Shown here: piece after piece, positions 16,904 to 24,736 of the stretch | How the letters are laid out: every line of letters starts with the position of its first letter | How positions within the stretch are numbered: position 1 is the first letter of the stretch | Origin: Chitinophaga silvatica | GTDB lineage: Bacteria > Bacteroidota > Bacteroidia > Chitinophagales > Chitinophagaceae | Reading direction: 5' to 3' | Assembly: GCF_003419895.1 (NCBI RefSeq) | Contig: NZ_QPMM01000007.1 | Location: 310,001-374,000, forward strand | DNA: 64,000 nucleotides | Made by a program: the position numbers and the translations under genes | Notes under the pieces: model-generated | Seen by the model: only the letters and a program-made list of their open reading frames with translations | Told to the model about the DNA's origin: nothing | Database searches by the model: none

Positions 16904-17503
16904 TTATTTTTTTAAAAGTCCGTCAATCACCGTTTCGCAGGCTGCCATCAGTATCTGTGGGGTAACAGGTTGACCGGATCGGTTTATGTGTTCGAAATAT
17001 TCGTTTATTAAATCAGTAAGTGGCGCAAATAATAAAGCTCTCTGAACCGTAAATGGGAAGTCTTTAATCTTTCCTTTCTTTACTTGCAGTTCCAGGAATT
17101 GGTGTATTGGTGCAAAGTATTGCCCTTCTTTAATATTCATTTCCTGAAAGGCTTTGTTTAGCAGGGGAGAAGACTTTCCATATAGCATCAGTGCAAAGGC
17201 AGGCTGATTGGTCTTATAATATTCAAAACTCTTCATCCAAATATGTTTTACACCTTCTTCAAAAGTCATGTTATCATGCAAACCTTCAGTAATTGCCGCT
17301 TCATATGCTCCTAATACTTCTTCTATATAAAGCTTAATCAGCAAATCATCTTTATCTGCATATTTCAGATAAATAGTGCGGGGAGATATGTTAGCCGCTT
17401 TTGCCAACTTTTGCATACTGAGGTTTTCCAATCCTTCTTCCGCAATTAATTGTAAGGCCACCGACTTAATCGCCTGTTCTTTTTCCAGATTCTTAGGTCT
17501 CAT
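16904..17503 (-). CDS. TetR/AcrR-family transcriptional regulator
   Basis: A 199-residue repressor. The N-terminal HTH reads LSMQKLAKAANISPRTIYLKYADKDDLL at about 25-52, the standard TetR arrangement, followed by an all-helical ligand-binding domain. It is the first gene of an operon with the TetX-like monooxygenase (two bases apart). A perfect palindrome between the -33 and -7 elements lies just upstream, so autoregulation and induction by the monooxygenase substrate are likely. The ligand is not predictable from sequence. Confidence 0.92.
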   Translation of the reverse strand: MRPKNLEKEQAIKSVALQLIAEEGLENLSMQKLAKAANISPRTIYLKYADKDDLLIKLYIEEVLGAYEAAITEGLHDNMTFEEGVKHIWMKSFEYYKTNQPAFALMLYGKSSPLLNKAFQEMNIKEGQYFAPIHQFLELQVKKGKIKDFPFTVQRALLFAPLTDLINEYFEHINRSGQPVTPQILMAACETVIDGLLKK

Positions 17504-17521
17504 GCATTTATATTATAGATA

Positions 17522-17552
17522 CAAAGTAAGTAAATGTTTATTTACTTACAAA
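17522..17552 (-). promoter_or_regulatory. Promoter and operator of the TetR/TetX-like operon
   Basis: On the minus strand TTTG (17552-17549) and TTACTTTG (17529-17522) are separated by 19 bp, fitting the Bacteroidota -33/-7 pattern with one mismatch. Between them lies a perfect palindrome, GTAAGTAAAT-N4-ATTTACTTAC (17526-17549), the size expected for a TetR dimer site. A bound repressor would cover the spacer and part of the -7. Confidence 0.75.
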
Positions 17553-17698
17553 ATATTTTTATAATTGATTGATTATTAATTTATTTTGAATATTTCTTTT
17601 GAAGAATAAGCGCGGGATGCCTTCTGTCGCCATTACTATGTTGTTCGTCTTTATAGTTTGAAGAATTCATTTTTATAAGGCAAATTGATATTAAAAAA

Positions 17699-18592
17699 AT
17701 GAAGCCCACTTTAGTTAGGGTAATCTCCTATACCGGAATTCTCTTTATCACATCTTTGACCTTATGCTTCGTTCTTCAAAATCCACAGTCTTCACATCTG
17801 CAGCAACTGATTGCAACAGAAAATCAGTTTGCAAGGCAAGCTGCTGAAACGAATATTAAGCAGGCATTTTTAAGTGTAATGGATACAGGAGCTATTCTTT
17901 TCTCCGCTGGCCAACCGGTTAAGGGAGTTGACTTATACCGTCAAATGGGTGTCGATACCGCACAGCATCTTAGCTGGTATCCTTCATATGCAAGGGTTAC
18001 TGCTGCCGGAGATCTTGGGTTTACCTGTGGGCCTTATTGGTACGAATACACGAGAAAAGACCACACAAAAAGTACGGGTTATTTCTTCAGTATCTGGATG
18101 AGAGACCTGAAAGGAGAATTCAGGCTACAGCTGGATGGGGGAGTAAGGCATACAAAAGATACAGCATCGTTGTTAAGAATGCCAATGGCAGATACCAATC
18201 TGTTTAGAAGTATAAATAATAATCCACCTGCCATCAATAATACTTCACCACAAACGGCATTTGAATTATTTAATAAAAAGATCAATAATGTACCATTGAC
18301 TGCCTATCAATTAAATTTATCGGCCACTGTTTTGCTGGTAAGGCCTAACTATCCATTTTTACGGGAAAAAGAGAGCGTTTATAAATATCTTATGAAGGAA
18401 GATATCAGTTCAGTAAACTATAAAATACTTGGAGGAAAAAAAGCTCCTTCGGGCGAGATGTACTTCTATTATGGTAGAATAAAAGTACATCATCGCTCTG
18501 CGGTTCCTGCGGAAGAAGGATATTTTGTTCAGATCTGGAGAAATGAACCCGAAGGCTGGAAAATAATTGCGGAAGTATATCAGCCAGAGTAA
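17699..18592 (+). CDS. NTF2-like (DUF4440-type) protein, signal anchored
   Basis: A 297-residue protein with a hydrophobic N-terminal segment (about 8-26), a signal peptide or anchor. Two NTF2-like halves are seen. The first has LIATENQFARQAAETNIKQAF and GDLGFTCGPYWYEY, with SGYFFSIWMRD-like strands. The second has YKILGGKKAPSGEMYFYYGRI and GYFVQIWRNEPEGWKIIAEV. Both show the closing strand Trp-x-Ile/Leu of the NTF2 fold. The first half resembles family members annotated as nuclear transport factor 2 family. No catalytic residues can be assigned. It is a single gene with its end 19 bases before the end of the convergent glycerophosphodiesterase gene. Confidence 0.75.
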   Translation: MKPTLVRVISYTGILFITSLTLCFVLQNPQSSHLQQLIATENQFARQAAETNIKQAFLSVMDTGAILFSAGQPVKGVDLYRQMGVDTAQHLSWYPSYARVTAAGDLGFTCGPYWYEYTRKDHTKSTGYFFSIWMRDLKGEFRLQLDGGVRHTKDTASLLRMPMADTNLFRSINNNPPAINNTSPQTAFELFNKKINNVPLTAYQLNLSATVLLVRPNYPFLREKESVYKYLMKEDISSVNYKILGGKKAPSGEMYFYYGRIKVHHRSAVPAEEGYFVQIWRNEPEGWKIIAEVYQPE

Positions 18593-18611
18593 TCCACTCT
18601 GGTAATACATT

Positions 18612-19409
18612 TTATCGCCGTTGCTTCAGTTTAAGGTACTCTACTAATTGGGCGGGATGATCGCTTTGTAATCCCTGAATCTTTGTTTTTAATGCTGTAT
18701 CCCACCATTCAGGTCCTTCTTTGGAAGATTGAACATCTAACCAAACAGATACTTTGTTTTTCTTTGTTACTTCCAGCAGTGATTGATCTGAAATATTATC
18801 GATAACGGCTAATTGGAATTTACCAAGAAAATCCTGAAGTTCTGCTGCGGTTTTAACTTCATCTGGCAAACTACTCATCAGAGGAACCTTTGGCGCTACA
18901 CTTTTCCAGGCACCATATTGTTCAGGCGCATTAAGATATACAACTACTCTTTTTTCCATACCTGCAGCTTTGATCTGCTGCCAGGTGGTGGCTACATCTG
19001 CATCTTTGAAATCAAGATAAATATTCAGTCTCCCTTTACAGGCAGCCAGGACTTCCTTAAAGGTAGGTACTGTATATTGTTTACCATCCTTACTTTTAAT
19101 ATTCAACTTTTTAATTTCTTCAAAAGTAAGATCAGAAACTTTTCCTTGTCCATCTGTTGTTCTGTTAACTGTAGCATCATGCATCAATATAAGTTCACCG
19201 TCTTTGGTTGTACGTAAATCAATTTCTGCATAGTCTGCACCGCAGGCAATAGTAGCTTCTATTGCTGCAGTAGTGTTTTCTGGTACCGTAACATGATTAC
19301 CCCTATGTGCAATTACAACAAGCTTATTTTTAGTTGCTGGTAATTGCTGTGCTTTAAGAGTAGAAAGACTTAATAATACAAGGGTACAGGAAATTGCAAT
19401 TCTCTTCAT
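18612..19409 (-). CDS. Glycerophosphodiester phosphodiesterase, exported
   Basis: A 265-residue enzyme with a signal peptide (about 1-20). The catalytic start AHRGNHVTVPENT (His at about 35) and EIDLRTTKDGELILMHD (Glu, Asp, His ligands for Ca2+ or Mg2+) are the GDPD signature, followed by NRTTDGQGKVSDLTFEEI. It would hydrolyse glycerophosphodiesters from lipids to glycerol-3-phosphate in the periplasm. It is a single gene, convergent with the NTF2-like gene. Substrate head group is not known. Confidence 0.92.
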   Translation of the reverse strand: MKRIAISCTLVLLSLSTLKAQQLPATKNKLVVIAHRGNHVTVPENTTAAIEATIACGADYAEIDLRTTKDGELILMHDATVNRTTDGQGKVSDLTFEEIKKLNIKSKDGKQYTVPTFKEVLAACKGRLNIYLDFKDADVATTWQQIKAAGMEKRVVVYLNAPEQYGAWKSVAPKVPLMSSLPDEVKTAAELQDFLGKFQLAVIDNISDQSLLEVTKKNKVSVWLDVQSSKEGPEWWDTALKTKIQGLQSDHPAQLVEYLKLKQRR

Positions 19410-19459
19410 TGCTATAAAGTTTTTGGAATAGGCGTGAGCGATAAAGATATATAAAATTA

Positions 19460-20332
19460 CTAGCGCTTTCCTGTTTGCTCTAATTTTTCTCTGAATGTTT
19501 TAGGAGATACCCCCATAACTAGTTTAAAAGATCTACTAAAGGTATATTGATCCGGATACCCCATTTCGCTTCCGATTTCTTTGACGGATAATCGGGTGCT
19601 TTTTAGCAACTGACTTGCTTTTTGCATACGTAAAGAAGTAAATAGCTGGATGGGAGAGTACTTCGTTTTCTCTTTAAAAATAGCAGACAGGTAGGAGGCA
19701 GATAAGCAGGTAGCTTGTGATAAATCGGCCAATGTTAAATGTTGATCAAGTTTTTGTTTCATGATCTGAATACACTGTTCTATTATATTATCTGCTCCTT
19801 TTTTCATGTAATTGAAAACGGTAAGCCTGAACGTTCCAAGAAAGCTATAGAAACGGAAATTAGCGTATAAAAGATTTTCAATGTTATTCATCAGATCGAG
19901 ATGATGAAGTATATCATCAAATTGAGCGTTTCTGCCTACCAGTGGAGGAATTGTATGTGGCTTCAGTGAGGTATCGAGATAATTGTAAATCTCTGATGCC
20001 AGCAGGCCGGAAAACTGTACTACGTAAATTCTCCATGGTGTTTCAACTGAAGGCCATGCATGAAAGGATATATAATTAGGCAGCAATACATATTGATTGG
20101 CTTTTATGGCTAATTTATTTTTACCAGATTCGAGCCATCCTTTTCCATGTGCTACATATAATAATGTATAGGATGCAATTCCTGTTGGCTCATTTAAGGA
20201 TTGCGGCGCCTGTTCCGGATACAGGCCCATTGCAGTAATGAATAAGTTTTTCCCTAGTGGATGCTTTTCCAGCCTGCGTTTTAAATGTTCCGGAAGAATC
20301 CAGGCAGCTGTTGCATTAATTTGTTGGCTCAT
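19460..20332 (-). CDS. AraC-family transcriptional regulator
   Basis: A 290-residue regulator with an N-terminal cupin-type ligand domain (about 20-150) and two C-terminal helix-turn-helices: TLADLSQATCLSASYLSAIFKEKTKYSP and VKEIGSEMGYPDQYTFSRSFKLVMGVSPKTFR, the latter containing the AraC signature. It diverges from the sodium/solute symporter and aldolase pair with 142 bases between, so it probably controls those genes. The inducer is likely a sugar acid transported or cleaved by them (inference). Confidence 0.92.
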   Translation of the reverse strand: MSQQINATAAWILPEHLKRRLEKHPLGKNLFITAMGLYPEQAPQSLNEPTGIASYTLLYVAHGKGWLESGKNKLAIKANQYVLLPNYISFHAWPSVETPWRIYVVQFSGLLASEIYNYLDTSLKPHTIPPLVGRNAQFDDILHHLDLMNNIENLLYANFRFYSFLGTFRLTVFNYMKKGADNIIEQCIQIMKQKLDQHLTLADLSQATCLSASYLSAIFKEKTKYSPIQLFTSLRMQKASQLLKSTRLSVKEIGSEMGYPDQYTFSRSFKLVMGVSPKTFREKLEQTGKR

Positions 20333-20474
20333 GGTTACAGTAATTTATGCCATTCTTTTCATAACATTCAACATTTTTTAACTCGGCGAATTTATCCATC
20401 TTCGCACTAGAGTAGCAGAGATTTATATTTCTGCCCACGTTTTGAAATCATTTATCAACCAATAGTAACCGGAT

Positions 20475-22001
20475 ATGCAGTTGCCATTAATTGACCTGGC
20501 AGTGATTGCCACTTACCTGATTTGTATGATCCTGGTAGGTGTGTGGTTTTCAAGGAAGAAAAGGAATGCGTCACAATTTACAACAGCTTCTGGAAATATT
20601 CCTGGTTGGGCGTTAGGACTTTCGTTGTATGCTACATTTTTAAGCAGTAATACTTTTTTAGGAGTACCCGGAAAAGCCTTTGGTACTAACTGGAATTCCT
20701 TCGTTTTTAGTTTGTCTATGCCAGCCGCTGCCTTCTTTGCAGCTAAGTATTTTGTGCCATTTTATAGGAGTAGCGGAGAAGTAAGTGCCTATACACATCT
20801 CGAACACAGATTCGGCCCCTGGGCCAGAACCTATGCTATGGTGTGCTTTATCCTGACTCAGTTAGCGCGTATGGGTAGTGTGTTTTTTGGTGTAGCATTG
20901 GCGCTGGAGGCATTAACAGGAATCGATATGCGTACTATAATGCTCATAACAGGTATATGTATTATAGTATATACTGTATTAGGTGGAATGGAAGCTGTGA
21001 TTTGGACGGAAGTATTACAGGGAATTATTAAAACAATTGGTGCTGCCATCATTTTATGGTTAGTAATAGCGGGGATGGATAATGGTGTATCTGATATATT
21101 CAAAATCGGTATGCAGGAAGGAAAGTTTTCTTTGGGGAGCTATAGCCTGTCTGATTTTGGCTCGTCAACCTTCTGGGTGGTGTTATTATATGGTTTCTTT
21201 ATCAACCTGAATAATTTCGGGATGGATCAGAACTATGTACAAAGATACCATACCGCCCGATCCGAGAAGGAAGCAAAAAGAAGTATCTGGTTATGTGTAT
21301 ACTGGTATGTGCCTGTTAGTTTGCTTTTCTTCTTTATAGGTACTTCTTTATTTGCCTATGTGCAACAGCATCCTGATGTAATTATGGCTGTAAAACAACA
21401 GGTTGCCACAGAACGGGGAGTAGCTATCGATACACTGTTGCCGGCAGATTATGGCGATAAAGTATTGCCCTGGTTTATGGTGATGAAAGTGCCGAAAGGA
21501 ATACTGGGCTTAATTGTGGCCGCAATATTATCGGCCGCCATGAGCACTGTGAGCAGTGGTATGAATAGTGCGGCAACCGTATTTCTGAAAGATATTTATC
21601 AACGATATATAGATCCGGCTGTTACTCCTAAAAAAGAGATGAGGGTATTATATATAAGTACAACGGTCGTGGGATTACTAGCAATAGGTTTTGGTATTGC
21701 CATGATCGGCGTAAAGAGTATCCTGGATATCTGGTGGGAATTGTCAGGGATTTTTGCAGGAGGGATGCTGGGATTATTCTTGCTGGGAATTCTGTCTAAA
21801 ACCCGAAATGCGGCGGCTGTAGGGGCAACAATGATTGGGATGCTGGTGATTTTGTGGATGTCATTATCGAAATATTTACCAGCAAATTTAGAGCGACTCA
21901 GAAATCCGTTGCACGTGAACATGATTATTGTAATTGGTACACTATCTATATTTCTGACGGGTATGCTGCTTGCACGCATGCAACGTCTAAAAACTTCTTG
22001 A
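20475..22001 (+). CDS. Sodium:solute symporter (SSS family)
   Basis: A 508-residue inner-membrane Na+-coupled transporter with about 13 helices. The opening LPLIDLAVIATYLICMILVG and GWALGLSLYATFLSSNTFLGVPG are the usual helix 1-2 region. The central GGMEAVIWTEVLQGIIKTIG and the late LSAAMSTVSSGMNSAATVFLKDIY match the SSS signature. Members of this branch move sialic acid, sugars or related acids. The stop lies 17 bases before the aldolase start, so the two are one operon and probably share a substrate. The AraC regulator is divergent. Confidence 0.93.
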   Translation: MQLPLIDLAVIATYLICMILVGVWFSRKKRNASQFTTASGNIPGWALGLSLYATFLSSNTFLGVPGKAFGTNWNSFVFSLSMPAAAFFAAKYFVPFYRSSGEVSAYTHLEHRFGPWARTYAMVCFILTQLARMGSVFFGVALALEALTGIDMRTIMLITGICIIVYTVLGGMEAVIWTEVLQGIIKTIGAAIILWLVIAGMDNGVSDIFKIGMQEGKFSLGSYSLSDFGSSTFWVVLLYGFFINLNNFGMDQNYVQRYHTARSEKEAKRSIWLCVYWYVPVSLLFFFIGTSLFAYVQQHPDVIMAVKQQVATERGVAIDTLLPADYGDKVLPWFMVMKVPKGILGLIVAAILSAAMSTVSSGMNSAATVFLKDIYQRYIDPAVTPKKEMRVLYISTTVVGLLAIGFGIAMIGVKSILDIWWELSGIFAGGMLGLFLLGILSKTRNAAAVGATMIGMLVILWMSLSKYLPANLERLRNPLHVNMIIVIGTLSIFLTGMLLARMQRLKTS

Positions 22002-22018
22002 AATTAAACCCGTTGTTT

Positions 22019-22963
22019 ATGCAAAAGAAATTTGTTCCGGTGATGATCACCCCTTTTAATCTGAAAGCGCAGATAGATCTTGGCGCGGTGGAGGCGTTGG
22101 TGGATTTTTACCTGGAAGCTGGAGTAGAGGGATTCTTTGCTAATTGTTTATCATCTGAAATGTATAGCATCAGCGAAGATGAACGTCTGGAACTAACACA
22201 ACATGTAGTACGCTATGTAAACGGCCGGGTTCCTGTTGTAGCTACTGGTTCATTTGGTCTTACTATTAATGATAAATCCATTTTTACAAAAAAGATATAT
22301 GATACAGGTGTTGACAGTGTAATTATGATTACAGGACATTTTGCAAATGTTGATGAGTCAGATGATATTTTGTTAGAAAGATTTGATCAGTTATTTTCGC
22401 AGACGGGAAATATCCCTTTAGGACTTTATGAATGTCCTGCGCCTTATAAGCGTGTAATTACACCAGCAATCTTAAAAACGTTATTATCAACCAATCGTCT
22501 TATCTACCATAAAGACACTTCCTGCAATGTAGATCAGGTAAAAGCAAAATTGGATGTAGTAGCCGGAAGCCGACTGGAGTTTTATGATGCTCATACGCCT
22601 AATGCAGTTCCTTCTATGCAAATGGGAGCGGCAGGTATGTCCTCTATTTCAGGAAATTTTTATCCTGAAATACTTGTATGGCTATGTAAAAATGTATTAG
22701 ATGTAAATAAACAAGAGGAAGTTAATTGGATTCAATCAGAACTCAGAAGAGTTGATCCACTTATTCACGTGGCATACCCTATGAGTGCAAAGTATTTTCT
22801 TCAATTAAGAGGCTTCCCCGTACGCACTATTAGCCGTGCGCACGCACTGGAATTGACGCCCGAGCAGAAACAAACTTTACAGCAAATCCATCGCGATTTC
22901 CTGGGTTGGTGTGATAAGTTGCAAATACAGCCTGTACAAGGAGCTGCTTTGCCGCAACATTAA
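22019..22963 (+). CDS. DHDPS/N-acetylneuraminate lyase-family aldolase
   Basis: ATG at 22019 gives 314 residues. The open frame extends upstream to 21854 but that part overlaps the symporter and is unrelated. The fold is a (beta/alpha)8 barrel. Visible marks are FVPVMITPFN, the Tyr of LGLYECPAPYKR, and the Schiff-base Lys of IYHKDTSCN at about 165. Family members cleave or condense pyruvate with aldehydes. The transporter partner and lack of lysine-pathway neighbours suggest a catabolic aldolase for a sugar acid such as sialic acid or a related 2-keto-3-deoxy acid, but the specificity loop cannot be read with confidence. Confidence 0.88.
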   Translation: MQKKFVPVMITPFNLKAQIDLGAVEALVDFYLEAGVEGFFANCLSSEMYSISEDERLELTQHVVRYVNGRVPVVATGSFGLTINDKSIFTKKIYDTGVDSVIMITGHFANVDESDDILLERFDQLFSQTGNIPLGLYECPAPYKRVITPAILKTLLSTNRLIYHKDTSCNVDQVKAKLDVVAGSRLEFYDAHTPNAVPSMQMGAAGMSSISGNFYPEILVWLCKNVLDVNKQEEVNWIQSELRRVDPLIHVAYPMSAKYFLQLRGFPVRTISRAHALELTPEQKQTLQQIHRDFLGWCDKLQIQPVQGAALPQH

Positions 22964-23052
22964 TTCGCTGTTATTTTTTAGAAAGACGTGATGTTGGGAG
23001 CCCGGCAATGTGTAGTTTAGAGAACAATCCTTATTCCTAATTCACATTATAG

Positions 23053-23649
23053 ATGACGACCAGCCTATATTATGCAGGACAGAATGATCAGGAACTCTGG
23101 ACAAAACTTTGTCAGGGGGACAGGGAAGCCTTTGGAGAAATCTACAGGCGTTATTTTCCAATGTTGTTTCGTTACTGTATTCGCTTTACAGCTGATCGTG
23201 GTCTGGTGAAGGATATGCTGCAGGATTTCTTTTCACAATTATTTCTGCAACGTGAAGGATTGTCGCTCCCCTCAAATCTTAAAAGCTACCTGATAGTTTC
23301 CGCAAGGAGAAAACTATTCCGATATTTAGATAAAGCGGCACTATTACCCACTAAAATAGATGAAAGTGCCGCTTCTTTATTTACGCTGGAATTATCTCCC
23401 GAGCATGCATTAATCAATCGCCAACATGCCGAACAAACATCGAAATTGTTGCAGCAACGAATCGATTCCTTAACACCAAGACAGAAAGAAGCAATTTATC
23501 TCAGGTTTTATGAAAATCTTACCTATGATGATATTGCGGGTATTATGGAAATGAAAGAAGTAAAGTATGCACGTACTTTAATATATAGAGCGCTGGCCGA
23601 ACTTAAAGAGTTATTAATGCAGGATGAAGCAGTTTTATTGTTTCGCTAA
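23053..23649 (+). CDS. ECF-type RNA polymerase sigma factor
   Basis: A 198-residue sigma-70 factor of the extracytoplasmic-function group. Region 2 is seen at EIYRRYFPMLFRYCIRF to DMLQDFFSQLF, and region 4 at LTPRQKEAIYLRFYENLTYDDIAGIMEMK. It heads a sigma/FecR/SusC/SusD block, a common Bacteroidota arrangement in which the cognate FecR protein holds the sigma until the TonB-dependent receptor senses its substrate. The gap to the FecR gene (77 bases) is small enough for joint transcription. The target promoters are probably the SusC gene itself and perhaps others. Confidence 0.93.
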   Translation: MTTSLYYAGQNDQELWTKLCQGDREAFGEIYRRYFPMLFRYCIRFTADRGLVKDMLQDFFSQLFLQREGLSLPSNLKSYLIVSARRKLFRYLDKAALLPTKIDESAASLFTLELSPEHALINRQHAEQTSKLLQQRIDSLTPRQKEAIYLRFYENLTYDDIAGIMEMKEVKYARTLIYRALAELKELLMQDEAVLLFR

Positions 23650-23726
23650 AAAAAAGTTAAAAAAAGTTTCAATTTCCTGAGGGCATTTGTATAGTCGTTA
23701 GTCTCTTATAGGTATAAGAACTAATT

Positions 23727-24716
23727 ATGAACTATGGTGATTACGACGCAGCAGATTTTGCTGCGGATGCCTCCTTTCGTGCCTGGGTTCTGGAAGATAG
23801 ATCGGTTGTAGCAAGGTTTTGGGAGAACTGGCTCGCTGCTAATCCTGATAAAGAAGGAATAGTGATGGAAGCCAGAGCATTGGTGCAAGCATTGCAATTT
23901 CAAACCAATGAGGCCACTGTAGAAGAAATGGCCATTATAAAATTTCAAATTGATCAGCTGCTCAACGAGAATGTCGCTAAAAAAAATAGTGGATATTTAA
24001 GGAGCAGATGGTTCTATGCCGCTGCAGCTTCAACTGCATTATTAATACTGGCAGGTGGATGGTATTTCCGAAAACAATCCACTCAGGCCATAGAGATAGC
24101 AATAGTTCAAACAAAATTCGGAGAAACCAAAATCGTAAAACTGCCTGATGGCTCTACGGTGCAATTAAATGCTAATTCTTCATTATCCTATCCTAAAAAA
24201 TGGACAAGGGAAAATGTAAGAACAGTAATGCTGGATGGAGAGGCCTACTTTAATGTAACCAAATCACCCGCTCAATTGCATCCTAAATTCCGCGTTCAAA
24301 TGCCACAGGCGACTATAGAAGTAAAAGGCACAGCATTCAATGTCTATAACAGGCATGAAGAAGTAAAAGTATTATTGGAAGAAGGGAAAATTGTATTGAA
24401 TGATAGCCTGGATATGCAACCAGGCGATATGATGAGAATAGCAAACGGGCAACACCAACGCATACACGAAAATCCTATGCAACTAACTGCCTGGAAAGAA
24501 CATCGATTAGTATATACAGATCTTGCGCTGAGTAAGATCGCACAAGACTTAAAAGATATATACGGTTATCAGATTAAGTTCGGAAACAAAAAATTAGAAG
24601 GTCTGCTGTTTACCGGCTCTTGTTCAACTGACGATCCAATGCTGTTATTATCGGCCATTGCTACAGTACATCAGCTGAAGATGAAAAAGAATGACTTAAT
24701 GATCCTGTTTGAATAA
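23727..24716 (+). CDS. FecR-type anti-sigma factor
   Basis: A 329-residue inner-membrane protein. A cytosolic N-terminal part (about 1-90), one membrane helix (WFYAAAASTALLILAGGWYF at about 96-115), then the periplasmic FecR domain with KLPDGSTVQLNANSSLSY and VMLDGEAYFNVTK, and a C-terminal DUF4974-like domain with HQLKMKK. FecR proteins in Bacteroidota hold and then release the sigma when the N-terminal extension of SusC signals. The SusC start lies 20 bases after its stop. That SusC has a matching STN domain supports the role. Confidence 0.93.
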   Translation: MNYGDYDAADFAADASFRAWVLEDRSVVARFWENWLAANPDKEGIVMEARALVQALQFQTNEATVEEMAIIKFQIDQLLNENVAKKNSGYLRSRWFYAAAASTALLILAGGWYFRKQSTQAIEIAIVQTKFGETKIVKLPDGSTVQLNANSSLSYPKKWTRENVRTVMLDGEAYFNVTKSPAQLHPKFRVQMPQATIEVKGTAFNVYNRHEEVKVLLEEGKIVLNDSLDMQPGDMMRIANGQHQRIHENPMQLTAWKEHRLVYTDLALSKIAQDLKDIYGYQIKFGNKKLEGLLFTGSCSTDDPMLLLSAIATVHQLKMKKNDLMILFE

Positions 24717-24736
24717 ATTTTTTAAAATTTACAGTT

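Noticed and set aside
15762-17552. Recent horizontal transfer of the TetX-like gene
   Set aside because: No transposase, direct repeat or clear change in base composition was seen around it.
21854-22018. Upstream extension of the aldolase frame
   Set aside because: It overlaps the symporter end, and the residues before MQKKFVPVMITPF do not resemble the family N-terminus.
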